Shown here in pieces: positions 1-7,436 of a stretch of DNA of 44,327 nucleotides; positions within the stretch are counted from its first letter, which is position 1; each line of letters opens with the position of its first letter. The notes under the pieces were generated by a model. It searched no databases. It was not told where the DNA came from and saw only the letters and a list, made by a program, of their open reading frames with translations. This DNA is from an uncultured Lachnospiraceae bacterium (lineage in GTDB: Bacteria; Bacillota; Clostridia; Lachnospirales; Lachnospiraceae), in the NCBI GenBank assembly GCA_949743325.1, contig CATJTQ010000110.1:1-44327 (forward strand), written 5' to 3'. The translations under genes were made by a program, and so were the position numbers.

Positions 1-119
1 ATATTGATGCTGCACTGCTTACAATTTTAGAAGATACCCTTGAATATTTAAAATCAATTAACGGTAATATAGATCCTCTCACACAGAAAACCTATAAATT
101 TTATAAGAAAGGAAATTAA
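1..119 (+). CDS. YqeK-like HD-domain phosphohydrolase, C-terminal end only
   Basis: An open frame enters from the left edge (in phase from base 3) and stops at TAA 117-119, one base before the rsfS start codon. The visible 38 residues contain the segments LEDTLEYLK and DPLTQKTYKFYKK. These resemble the C-terminal tail of YqeK, an HD-domain enzyme that in Bacillus lies directly upstream of yqeL/rsfS. The catalytic HD motif lies outside the window, so the call rests on this tail and on gene order. YqeK proteins hydrolyse diadenosine tetraphosphate. Translation is probably coupled to rsfS because only one base separates stop and start. Confidence 0.65.
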   Translation, partial: IDAALLTILEDTLEYLKSINGNIDPLTQKTYKFYKKGN

Positions 120-120
120 T

Positions 121-471
121 ATGTTAAGTTCAAAGGAAATGGCAAAGACAGCCATTGAAGCTTTAGAGGAAAAAAAGGCAATTGATATAAGAATTATTGA
201 TATTTCAGAAGTGTCTACAATTGCCGATTATTTTATAATCGGTGAGGGTTCTAATAGAAATCAGGTTCAGGCAATTGCAGATGAGGTAGAGGAGAGATTT
301 GAAAAGGCAGAAATAGAGCCAAAACAGATTGAAGGCTATCCTACTGCAAATTGGATATTAATGGATTATCGAGATGTGATAGTTCATATTTTTGATTCAG
401 AAAACAGACAGTTCTATGATCTTGAAAGAATATGGAAAGATGGTAAGGAAATTAATTTAGATTCAATATAA
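121..471 (+). CDS. rsfS: Ribosomal silencing factor RsfS (YqeL/Iojap family)
   Basis: This 116-residue protein has the normal RsfS length. It shows the family features in order: an N-terminal helix (KEMAKTAIEALEEKKA), the strand region DIRIIDISE with the conserved STIADYFIIGEGSN stretch, then EGYPTANWILMDYRDVIVHIF and a C-terminal RQFYDLERIW. RsfS binds ribosomal protein L14 (uL14) and blocks subunit joining when nutrients are scarce. The upstream AAGAAAGGAAA acts as ribosome site, and the gene starts one base after the yqeK stop, so the two are almost certainly cotranscribed. Nothing looks damaged. Confidence 0.95.
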   Translation: MLSSKEMAKTAIEALEEKKAIDIRIIDISEVSTIADYFIIGEGSNRNQVQAIADEVEERFEKAEIEPKQIEGYPTANWILMDYRDVIVHIFDSENRQFYDLERIWKDGKEINLDSI

Positions 472-569
472 TAAGCTCTTCAATGTTTTTGTTTTGTAAG
501 GTATACTTGTTTAATTTGGCAGATTATGTTATTTTATAAGTGTAATATTAAATTAAGAAGGAGGTTTAT

Positions 570-2411
570 ATGAAAAGAAATTTTAAAAGTAAATTTATTG
601 CATTTTCATTACTTTCAGTCATGAGTGTATCTATTCTTTTGTCAGGATGTGGTACAGATAAGGGTAACAATAAAGAAAATTCCGGCGGTAGTAATGGCAG
701 TGACAAGGAGACTGCAAAAGAGTCTAAAGGATGGGATTTAGCAGATTCTATAGTGGAGGATGTTAAAAAGAATGAGCCAAAATTTGATGATTATGAGGTT
801 TCAATTGTAGATTTTGGTGCGGAAATAAAAACTGAAAAAATTACTGATAAAAATGCTGAGGCAGAGCTTGCCAAGAAAAACGGAGAGGCTATTAAAAAGG
901 CTATAGAAGATGTCAGCAGCCACACAGGAGATGGTGGAAAGGTAGGAGGAAAAGTTGTAATACCAAAAGGATATGTGTACACAGGCGCTATTCATTTGGA
1001 GGATAATGTAAATCTTCATTTTGAAGATGATTCTTACCTTATGTTTACAACAGATTATTCACAGTATGAGAATGTTTTAACACGTTGGGAAGGTGTTGTA
1101 TGTTATAATTATTCACCTATGATTTATGCTTATCAGAAAAAGAATATTGCAATAACAGGAAATGGCATAGTTGATGCTCAGGCAACGAAAGAGGAGTATT
1201 GGCTGCCATGGAAAAATAATAAATATCTTCCAAATGAGACTCAAGATAATGACCGTAAAATGTTGTTTAAGATGGGCGAGGACGGCACTGATGTAGAATC
1301 AAGAGTATTCGGTGAAGGTCATTATTTAAGGCCGTCATTTGTTCAGCCATATGAATGTGAGAATGTGTTGATTGAAGGAATAACAGTTAATAATGCTCCG
1401 TTTTGGATGGTTCATCCTGTAATGTCTAATTATGTGACGGTTCGTGACGTAACTGTGGAGAGCAATGGATACAATAATGATGGAATTAATCCTGACAGCT
1501 GTAAAAACGTTGTTATTGAGGATTGTACATTTAAAACAGGAGATGACTGCGTTGCGGTTAAGAGTGGTCGAAACAATGATGCCAGGACTTTAGCAATTCC
1601 ATGTGAAAATATTGTTGTGCAGAATAATACTTATGTAACAGGAAAAGGTGCATGTGTTACAATTGGAAGTGAAATGTCAGGTGATATTCGTAATGTCTTT
1701 TATCGTGATAATAAGAGTGAGTCAACTGTAGAACACCTTCAGGCAATTAGTGTAAAAACAAATGGTGACCGCGGAGGAACTGTAGAAGGAATTTATATTA
1801 AGGGTATAGAAGCTGCAAACACAGAGGACAGAGCTGTTCTTATTACTATGTATTATGAAGAGGGAGATACTGAAGTTACAACTCCTGTAATTAAGGATAT
1901 TTTTATTGAAGATTGTGATTTTAAGTGCGAAAAACCAGAAAGTGAAAAAGATATAATTTCAATATGGGGATATGCTCGTTCGCTTGTATCAAATGTTCAA
2001 TTTAAAGATTGTACTTTTGAGGGATGCGACTATCCGCTTAATATCCATAATGTAGAAGGTTTATCATTTGAAAATTGTACTGTAAACGGAAGTAAGCTCC
2101 CAGAAGGAGAGTTTATACCTGAAGAAAATATTGCGCTTATAAATCCTCAGATTAAGGGTGGTTCTATTTCATTTGGATATACATGCGGAGCAAATGAAGA
2201 AGATATCTCCACAAAGTTTGTAGTTTCTGATACAGAAGATGGAGAATACACAGATGTAGCAAATACATCTGAAAAAGAGCAGTTTTTTAACAGTCTTTCT
2301 ACAAGTGGTTCAGAAGTAAAACTTACTAAGATTGATATGACAAAGTATTATAAATTTATTGTTGAAGTAAACGGAACTAAATGGGAGAGTGAAGTATTTC
2401 ACTTAGACTAA
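570..2411 (+). CDS. Secreted lipoprotein with GH28 (polygalacturonase-like) beta-helix domain
   Basis: The 613-residue product begins with a lipoprotein signal whose lipobox is LLSGC (lipidated Cys27), followed by a Gly/Asn/Ser linker. It should therefore sit on the outer face of the membrane. A right-handed beta-helix fold fills about residues 75-520, with GH28 signatures YNNDGINPDSC (301-311) and TGDDCVAVKSGRN (323-335). GH28 enzymes hydrolyse polygalacturonate and other pectic galacturonides. The usual GHG..IGSE motif reads GKGACVTIGSE (358-368), so the expected histidine is absent. The usual RIK motif reads SVK (394-396). The last 90 residues form an unidentified beta-rich extension. AAGGAGG lies 8 nt upstream, and a strong terminator follows. 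The gene appears monocistronic. The fold call is firm; substrate and activity are uncertain. Confidence 0.87.
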   Translation: MKRNFKSKFIAFSLLSVMSVSILLSGCGTDKGNNKENSGGSNGSDKETAKESKGWDLADSIVEDVKKNEPKFDDYEVSIVDFGAEIKTEKITDKNAEAELAKKNGEAIKKAIEDVSSHTGDGGKVGGKVVIPKGYVYTGAIHLEDNVNLHFEDDSYLMFTTDYSQYENVLTRWEGVVCYNYSPMIYAYQKKNIAITGNGIVDAQATKEEYWLPWKNNKYLPNETQDNDRKMLFKMGEDGTDVESRVFGEGHYLRPSFVQPYECENVLIEGITVNNAPFWMVHPVMSNYVTVRDVTVESNGYNNDGINPDSCKNVVIEDCTFKTGDDCVAVKSGRNNDARTLAIPCENIVVQNNTYVTGKGACVTIGSEMSGDIRNVFYRDNKSESTVEHLQAISVKTNGDRGGTVEGIYIKGIEAANTEDRAVLITMYYEEGDTEVTTPVIKDIFIEDCDFKCEKPESEKDIISIWGYARSLVSNVQFKDCTFEGCDYPLNIHNVEGLSFENCTVNGSKLPEGEFIPEENIALINPQIKGGSISFGYTCGANEEDISTKFVVSDTEDGEYTDVANTSEKEQFFNSLSTSGSEVKLTKIDMTKYYKFIVEVNGTKWESEVFHLD

Positions 2412-2512
2412 TCTACTGTGAATTTTAATTAGAAAACTTTATTTTAATGAATACTAGCATAAAGGTCTATTATAAATCCCATTGTTATTTATGGCGTATA
2501 TAACTTGTTTGT

Positions 2513-2553
2513 AAAGGTGTATGGAAAATTTGAAACCATACACCTTTATTTTT
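2513..2553 (+). terminator. Rho-independent terminator after the GH28 gene
   Basis: A perfect 12-bp stem (AAAGGTGTATGG at 2513-2524 with CCATACACCTTT at 2536-2547) closes an 11-nt loop and is followed by ATTTTT. It lies about 100 nt after the GH28 stop. The T run is only on the plus-strand side, so it serves the GH28 gene rather than lexA. Confidence 0.9.
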
Positions 2554-2580
2554 GCTGGAAGCGATGTAAGCAGTTAGCGC

Positions 2581-2624
2581 AGCCATTAAAAAATAGAAAG
2601 CCAGCTTTCTATTTTTTAATGGCT
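2581..2624. repeat. 44-bp perfect palindrome (20-bp arms, 4-nt loop)
   Basis: The arms at 2581-2600 and 2605-2624 are exact reverse complements around CCAG. Outside them GCGC (2577-2580) and GTCGCG (2625-2630) can extend the stem with a one-base bulge. It lies between the convergent ends of the GH28 gene and lexA. No T tract follows on either strand, so it is not a typical intrinsic terminator. It may be a dispersed palindromic intergenic element or a transcript-end structure. Confidence 0.75.
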
Positions 2625-2669
2625 GTCGCGAGGGTAAAAGAATATCCGTCGCTTGTAAGATAGTATTGA

Positions 2670-3287
2670 CTAATTCATTTTTCTAAATACACCAAATGGT
2701 TTTCCTAATATTTGTACATCTTCTACGATAATAGGTTCCATAGAATCATTTTCAGGCTGTAGTCTTATATGATCTTCTTCTTTATAAAATGTCTTAACAG
2801 TTGCTGAATCTTCAACTAAAGCAACTATAATCTCTCCGTTTTCAGCAGTATTGGTCTGTTCTACAAAAATCAAATCACCATCTAAAATACCTGCATTAAT
2901 CATGCTCTCACCTTTTATTTTCAGTACAAATGCATCACTGTTTGGAACGAATTCAGTAGGTACTGGGAAATAATCTTCAATATTCTCTTGGGCGAGAATA
3001 GGTGTACCAGCGGCAACTGTACCTATGATTGGCAGGCTTGATATTTCTCTTCTTGTCAGGTTAAAATCGCTATCTGTTATCTCAATTGCACGAGGCTTTG
3101 TTGGATCTCTGTGAATATATCCGTTCTTTTCCAATGTTTCTAAATGAGCATGTACAGAAGAAGTAGACTTAAGGCCAACAGCGTTGCATATTTCTCTAAC
3201 TGAAGGCGGATAGCCTCTTGACAATATTTCTTCTTTTATATATTGAAGAATAATACGTTGTTTTTCAGTGATTTTTCCTTTTGCCAT
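2670..3287 (-). CDS. lexA: SOS repressor LexA
   Basis: The ATG at 3287 is chosen because a strong GGAGGG site lies just upstream and the product, MAKGKITEKQ onward, is 205 residues, the usual LexA size. An ATG 60 nt further up would start inside the promoter. Residues 1-70 form the winged helix DNA-binding domain (GYPPSVREICNAVGLKS). The Ala-Gly autocleavage site is VAAG (93-94), with catalytic Ser128 in GESM and Lys165 in ATVK. RecA filaments trigger self-cleavage and release DNA-damage genes. LexA-like boxes overlap its own promoter, which fits autoregulation. The divergent neighbour is a yneA-like SOS division inhibitor, as in Bacillus. Confidence 0.97.
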   Translation of the reverse strand: MAKGKITEKQRIILQYIKEEILSRGYPPSVREICNAVGLKSTSSVHAHLETLEKNGYIHRDPTKPRAIEITDSDFNLTRREISSLPIIGTVAAGTPILAQENIEDYFPVPTEFVPNSDAFVLKIKGESMINAGILDGDLIFVEQTNTAENGEIIVALVEDSATVKTFYKEEDHIRLQPENDSMEPIIVEDVQILGKPFGVFRKMN

Positions 3288-3325
3288 AATATATCCCTCC
3301 TTATAATTAACAAGTATTATATTAC

Positions 3326-3385
3326 CGAACACTTGTATCATTGACATTATAGCATACTATTTATAAAAATGCAAACAAATGTTCA
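3326..3385 (-). promoter_or_regulatory. lexA promoter with two LexA-box-like operators
   Basis: On the minus strand TATAAT (3346-3351) is preceded at 17 nt by TTGCAT (3369-3374). A box reading CAAACAAATGTTCA (3372-3385, 12 of 14 matches by eye to CGAACRNRYGTTYG) overlaps the -35. A weaker site, CGAACACTTGTATC (3326-3339), starts at the predicted transcription start. Both positions suit repression of lexA by its own product. Confidence 0.75.
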
Positions 3386-3389
3386 TTTA

Positions 3390-3430
3390 TTTTTATAGTT
3401 TACATAATTTAATTATGTAAACTATAAAAA
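3390..3430. repeat. 41-bp AT-rich perfect palindrome between lexA and the yneA-like gene
   Basis: The arms 3390-3409 and 3411-3430 are exact reverse complements around a single T (3410). The element lies between the LexA boxes of the two divergent promoters. With almost no G+C it is unlikely to be a stable terminator. It could be a protein-binding site or a promoter insulator. Confidence 0.7.
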
Positions 3431-3433
3431 ATA

Positions 3434-3515
3434 CAAACATATTTTCGAAAAATATATTGACAAACATACTTTCGGGTGATAATATTAGAACAAATATTCG
3501 GGGAACGTGTTTTCG
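3434..3515 (+). promoter_or_regulatory. SOS promoter of the yneA-like gene with four LexA-box-like sites
   Basis: TTGACA (3457-3462) and TAATAT (3480-3485) are 17 nt apart. Four sites each match 12 of 14 positions of CGAACRNRYGTTYG by eye: 3434-3447, 3461-3474, 3487-3500 and 3502-3515. The first lies upstream of the -35, the second covers the spacer, and the last two cover the start region and leader. This predicts very tight LexA repression of the downstream gene. Confidence 0.75.
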
Positions 3516-3528
3516 AGGAGTGATTGAG

Positions 3529-3843
3529 ATGAATGTTAATAATTATAGAAGAAGAAAAGTATTATATATTTGTATAATTTTTTTATCTGTTGTTTGTGTA
3601 ATTTTAATAGTAAATAATAGTTCATATGCCGCCGTTGAAAATTCTGAACGTACATTGTGTTATAGGGCAATATTAGTTGAGCAGGGAGATAGTTTATGGA
3701 GTATAGCCAGAGAAAATATTACAGAGGAGTGGAAAAGTATCAATGAATATGTTGAGGTAATTAAAAGATTTAATACCTTAGATGGTGAAAATATTTTTGC
3801 AGGATCTTATATATCTATTCCATATTATGAATTTTTAGAATAA
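3529..3843 (+). CDS. YneA-like SOS cell-division inhibitor (TM + LysM)
   Basis: The start at 3529 is preferred. It has a GAGGAG site just upstream, and an earlier in-frame ATG at 3457 would lie in the promoter and LexA boxes. The 104-residue product has a short basic N-terminus (NYRRRK), one transmembrane segment (about residues 10-30) and an extracellular LysM domain (GDSLWSIARENI to AGSYISIPYYE). This is the architecture of Bacillus YneA, made during the SOS response to delay septation. The divergent placement next to lexA and the four LexA-like sites support that role. Sequence conservation in this family is low, so the name rests on architecture and context. Confidence 0.8.
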   Translation: MNVNNYRRRKVLYICIIFLSVVCVILIVNNSSYAAVENSERTLCYRAILVEQGDSLWSIARENITEEWKSINEYVEVIKRFNTLDGENIFAGSYISIPYYEFLE

Positions 3844-3869
3844 TAATAGATAAGCTTATTGTACAGTCA

Positions 3870-3898
3870 TTGACTTTATAACTTATTTTCTGTATAAT
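3870..3898 (+). promoter_or_regulatory. Sigma-A-type promoter upstream of the AI-2E family gene
   Basis: TTGACT (3870-3875) and TATAAT (3893-3898) are 17 nt apart. The ATG lies at 4055, so the leader is about 150 nt. A second TTATAAT-like sequence lies near 3943. No hairpin or riboswitch was recognised in the leader. Confidence 0.65.
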
Positions 3899-4054
3899 TT
3901 TACTTGTAATTTTCTGGAAAGTTATCTTAATGTGTTATCTTTGTTATAATTGAAATAATTTAACAATTATTTTTGTTAATATTTAGAGAATTGATTATAA
4001 AGCAAATTATATGGAAAAAATTGTAATGAGTGAATGTAGAAGAGAGGTAGAAGT

Positions 4055-5416
4055 ATGAAATACAGGTGGGATATTAAGTATTTATATTGGGGAATGACAG
4101 CTTTTATTGTACTGGCATTGTCTATTTTGTTTCATAACAGCATATCTAAGATTAGTTCTATTTTTAGTTCAGTAGGATATTTTTTAAATATTTTAAAACC
4201 TGTTATATATGGTATTGTTATAGCGTATCTGCTTACTCCTATTGTTAATTTCCTGGAAAAAAAACTATTATATAAATTATATGATAAGTTGTCGTTCGAT
4301 TTATCGGACAAGTTGAAAAAATTTTCAAGAGGTTTCTCTGTATTTATTGCTTTGGCATTGCTGTTATTGATGATATATGGTTTGTTATATATGCTTATCC
4401 CGCAGTTGATTGATAGTATTTCTACATTTGTAATAAGTGCACCGTCATATTTAGATAATTTTCAGGATTTTGTACTTGATATTATGAAAAATAATCCAAC
4501 TTTAGAAGAGTACTTTGTAACTGCATCCGAATATTTTGTTGATTTTTTAAACGATTTACTTCCTCAGGTAAAAGTATTTTTATCACAGTTATCTTCAGGA
4601 ATTTTTGATTTTTTTGTAGTGATAAAAAATGTTGTAATTGGTTTTATAATCTCAATCTATATTATGAATAGTAAAGAAGTGTTTACGGGTCAGGCTAAAA
4701 AGCTGATTTATGCTTTATTTAAGCCAAGAAGAGCGAATTTTTATATAGAATCATGCCGGTTTGTTCACAAGAAATTTATTGGATTTATATTAGGTAAAAT
4801 AATTGATTCAATTATTATAGGAATAATTTGTTATATCGTTACATCAATTATGAAGACTCCATATAATGTGCTTATAAGTGTTATAATTGGAGTGACAAAT
4901 GTAATACCTTTTTTTGGACCATACATTGGTGCAGTTCCAAGCGCTTTTCTTATTTTGCTTGTAAATCCAATACAGGCCATATATTTTGTAATATTTATAA
5001 TAATTCTACAGACTTTTGATGGAAATATCCTTGGACCTAGAATATTAAGTGAATCAACAGATTTGTCAAGTTTCTGGATTATATTTGCAATTTTGTTAAT
5101 GGGCGGATTGTTTGGAATAATAGGAATGTTTATTGGTGTGCCTCTTTTTGCTGTAATATATGCGGCAATAGCAGGTTATATAAATAATCTGTTAAGGCTG
5201 AAGAAAATGCCAACAAATCATGAAGATTATTTATATTTAGATCATATTGAGCTTGGGCATGGCGCAGAAAAATATGGTGAATTTGTTTATCATAATACTG
5301 AAGAAAATATCAATAGCACTGTGGCAGATAAAGAAAAAAATAAAAGTAGCGCTGTAAACTTGGCAGCATTTAAAGATAGAGTTACAGATTTTTTAAAGAA
5401 CAGAAAAAATAAGTAA
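4055..5416 (+). CDS. AI-2E/PerM (YtvI-type) family transporter
   Basis: The 453-residue product is strongly hydrophobic, with about eight membrane segments spread over residues 10-375 and a hydrophilic C-terminal tail of about 75 residues. The family hallmark GVTNVIPFFGPYIGAVPS is present in the second half, followed by a segment with the DGNILGPRI motif typical of AI-2E exporters and YtvI-like proteins. Members have been proposed to export autoinducer-2 or to act as sodium/proton antiporters, and substrate cannot be predicted here. The AGAGAGG site is 8 nt before the ATG. It probably forms its own unit behind the promoter at 3870. Confidence 0.88.
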   Translation: MKYRWDIKYLYWGMTAFIVLALSILFHNSISKISSIFSSVGYFLNILKPVIYGIVIAYLLTPIVNFLEKKLLYKLYDKLSFDLSDKLKKFSRGFSVFIALALLLLMIYGLLYMLIPQLIDSISTFVISAPSYLDNFQDFVLDIMKNNPTLEEYFVTASEYFVDFLNDLLPQVKVFLSQLSSGIFDFFVVIKNVVIGFIISIYIMNSKEVFTGQAKKLIYALFKPRRANFYIESCRFVHKKFIGFILGKIIDSIIIGIICYIVTSIMKTPYNVLISVIIGVTNVIPFFGPYIGAVPSAFLILLVNPIQAIYFVIFIIILQTFDGNILGPRILSESTDLSSFWIIFAILLMGGLFGIIGMFIGVPLFAVIYAAIAGYINNLLRLKKMPTNHEDYLYLDHIELGHGAEKYGEFVYHNTEENINSTVADKEKNKSSAVNLAAFKDRVTDFLKNRKNK

Positions 5417-5583
5417 AATATTTACAAGCAGACTTTTTAGAGGATATATTAAATTTATATATACAATGATAAAGGAGGCTATATATAAAATAAATTTGTA
5501 AATAAACTATAATTATTTCAATTAATAGAAAAGAGATTAACTATAAATAAAAATATTTTATTAAATTTTGAGGTGTATTAGAA

Positions 5584-6039
5584 ATGAAAGCTGTAATACA
5601 GAGAGTAAAGCACGCTTCGGTAGAGGTTGACAAAGATGTGATAGGAAAAATTAATAATGGTTTTTTAATTTTTCTTGGTGTATGTAATGAAGATACTGTT
5701 GTTGAAGCAGATAAACTGCTTGCAAAAATTATCGCTCTAAGAATTTTTAAAGATGATAATGATAAGACTAATTTATCTCTTAAAGATGTTAATGGAGAGC
5801 TTTTAATAATCTCTCAATTTACATTGTATGCTGATTGTCGTAAAGGCAATCGACCAAGTTTTATTAATGCAGGAAACCCAGAACACGCTAATAATTTATA
5901 TGAATATTTTATTGAGTCTGCGAAAAAAGAAAATTTGGTTGTGCAGACTGGCAGTTTTGGAGCTGAGATGAAAGTTGATTTGTGTAATGATGGACCGTTT
6001 ACGGTTGTGTTGGATTGTGTAGATGGAAAGATTGTATAG
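5584..6039 (+). CDS. dtd: D-aminoacyl-tRNA deacylase
   Basis: The 151-residue product has the standard length and starts [15 protein letters not shown] like other bacterial DTDs. The active-site motifs are [17 protein letters not shown] (from residue 77) and the C-terminal NDGPFT, a variant of the usual GP(V)T cross-subunit motif. The enzyme removes D-amino acids mischarged onto tRNA, in the cytosol. The 168-nt upstream gap contains an AAAGGAGG at about 5472-5480 with no start codon at working distance. The true ribosome site is the weaker GAGGTG before 5584. Confidence 0.96.
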   Translation: MKAVIQRVKHASVEVDKDVIGKINNGFLIFLGVCNEDTVVEADKLLAKIIALRIFKDDNDKTNLSLKDVNGELLIISQFTLYADCRKGNRPSFINAGNPEHANNLYEYFIESAKKENLVVQTGSFGAEMKVDLCNDGPFTVVLDCVDGKIV

Positions 6040-6103
6040 CAAAGTTATTTTATTATTGTAATAACAGAAGTGTTAAATGTTTTATTAGTTTTATAACAAA
6101 CCT

Positions 6104-6137
6104 ATAACGTCGCAAAATCCCGATTTTACGTCATCAT
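6104..6137. repeat. Imperfect palindrome upstream of the recombinase gene
   Basis: The sequence has a perfect inner inverted repeat AAAATC-CC-GATTTT (6114-6127) and flanking ACGT blocks on both sides. It is markedly richer in G+C than its surroundings and lies 26 bp before the recombinase start. XerS/XerH-type single recombinases often lie beside their 28-31 bp dif site, so this is a candidate site. A transcript hairpin is the alternative. Confidence 0.4.
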
Positions 6138-6162
6138 GGGTTGAAAATAAGGAGAAAATAAC

Positions 6163-7221
6163 ATGCCAACTAAAACATATAAAGAAATGAATGATATTGA
6201 AAATATACGAAAACTACGGGAAGTTTTAAAAACTCTTCCCAAGTTCTGCAAATCATATTTTATTTCATTAGAGACTACTAAAAGTACACGTACAAGATTA
6301 TCATATGCCTATGATCTATCTATATTTTTTGAATTTTTAAATCAGAGCAACCCATATTATGCCAAAATGAATATGTATGATATCGCTGATCCTTCATTGC
6401 TGCTTGATCAGATTACAAGAACCGATATTGAGGAATATATGTCATTTTTGCAGGATTATGACAAGAACGGCGTCAACAGGTCAAATAAGGATTCTGGTAT
6501 TTTAAGAAAACTTGCAGCACTTAGGTCTATGTATTTATATTATTTTACTAATGAAATGATAAGGACTAATGCACCCTCTCAAGTTAGTGTACCAAAACGT
6601 CATTATAAAAATATAATAAGACTTGATGTTGATGAGATTGCAATGCTGCTTGATTATGTTGAGAGCGGTGAAAAATTAACTGCTTCACAAAAGCGTACAT
6701 TTGAAAAGACAAAGCTTAGAGATATTGCTATTCTGACGTTATTATTAGGTACTGGGATACGTGTTTCAGAGTGTGTTGGACTTGACTTAAAAGATGTTGA
6801 TTTTAATAATAATTGTATTAAAGTAATACGAAAAGGCGGTAATGAAGATATTGTATATTTTAGTTATGAGGTTGCCGAGGCATTGAGCAATTATATGGAA
6901 ATAGACAGAAATAATATCTTGCCTCTTGATGGACATGAGGAGGCATTATTTATTTCACTGAAAAAACAGCGAATGTCAGTTCGTTCTGTTGAGCGAATGG
7001 TAAAAAAATATTCTTCACAAGTAACTACTGTTAAGAATATTACGCCTCATAAGCTTAGAAGTACATATGGTACTACACTCTATAATGAGACAGGTGATAT
7101 TTATCTTGTGGCAGAAGTTTTGGGACATAAGGATGTTAATACAACTCAGAAACACTATGCTGCCTCATCTGAGGATAGAAAACGAAAAGCAGCCAATATT
7201 GTACGCCTGCGTGAGAAATAA
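6163..7221 (+). CDS. Stand-alone tyrosine recombinase, XerS-like
   Basis: The 352-residue protein has an N-terminal SAM-like core-binding domain (about 25-135) and a C-terminal catalytic domain (about 150-345). All active-site residues are visible: Arg200 in GTGIRVSE, Lys224 in IRKGG, His296/Arg299 in HKLRS, His322 in LGHKDV and nucleophile Tyr332 in KHYAA. Its length and long N-terminal region resemble XerS, the single chromosome-dimer resolvase of streptococci, more than the roughly 300-residue XerC/D. There is no excisionase, relaxase or phage gene nearby, so a housekeeping dimer-resolution role is more likely than an integrase. A palindrome lies just upstream. A GGAG site precedes the ATG. 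Confidence 0.85.
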   Translation: MPTKTYKEMNDIENIRKLREVLKTLPKFCKSYFISLETTKSTRTRLSYAYDLSIFFEFLNQSNPYYAKMNMYDIADPSLLLDQITRTDIEEYMSFLQDYDKNGVNRSNKDSGILRKLAALRSMYLYYFTNEMIRTNAPSQVSVPKRHYKNIIRLDVDEIAMLLDYVESGEKLTASQKRTFEKTKLRDIAILTLLLGTGIRVSECVGLDLKDVDFNNNCIKVIRKGGNEDIVYFSYEVAEALSNYMEIDRNNILPLDGHEEALFISLKKQRMSVRSVERMVKKYSSQVTTVKNITPHKLRSTYGTTLYNETGDIYLVAEVLGHKDVNTTQKHYAASSEDRKRKAANIVRLREK

Positions 7222-7269
7222 TAGTTAGACTTTTTAATAGATTTATTTGGGGTCATTATTTATTCCAGT

Positions 7270-7385
7270 CAGCAATAAGGGGGCTGTCGGGAAACGGTAC
7301 TTGCAAACATATATTGTTACATTCTCAAATGTTTAAAACATATATTAAGCAACTGCTTCCATTTTACGACAGTCCCGGATTGCTG
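7270..7385. mobile_element. MITE-like element (IS-end pair without transposase) inside a split palindrome
   Basis: The left end reads GGGCTGTCGGGAAACGG (7281-7297). The inverted right end (minus strand from 7376) reads GGGACTGTCGTAAAATGG, so the two form imperfect terminal inverted repeats about 95 bp apart. GGGGCTGTCG-type ends are typical of several DDE transposons in Clostridia. The interior is AT-rich, carries two AACATATATT direct repeats and has no ORF. Outside the ends, CAGCAAT (7270-7276) and ATTGCTG (7379-7385) are themselves complementary, as if the element had inserted into the loop of a hairpin. No clear target duplication is visible. A structured small RNA is the alternative. Confidence 0.5.
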
Positions 7386-7436
7386 TTAAATCAAATCTTC
7401 TGAAGTTTTAGTGTGTATAGTAAGTTTGATTTCATA

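Noticed and set aside
2581-2624. Treating the 44-bp palindrome as the lexA terminator
   Set aside because: No T tract follows the stem on the minus strand, so intrinsic termination is not supported.
3288-3347. Upstream start of lexA at 3347
   Set aside because: It would add 20 residues not typical of LexA, runs into the promoter, and passes over the clear GGAGGG site before 3287.
3457-3528. N-terminal extension of the yneA-like ORF from the ATG at 3457
   Set aside because: These 72 nt contain the -10 region and three LexA-like boxes; the ATG at 3529 has a better ribosome site and gives the expected YneA layout.
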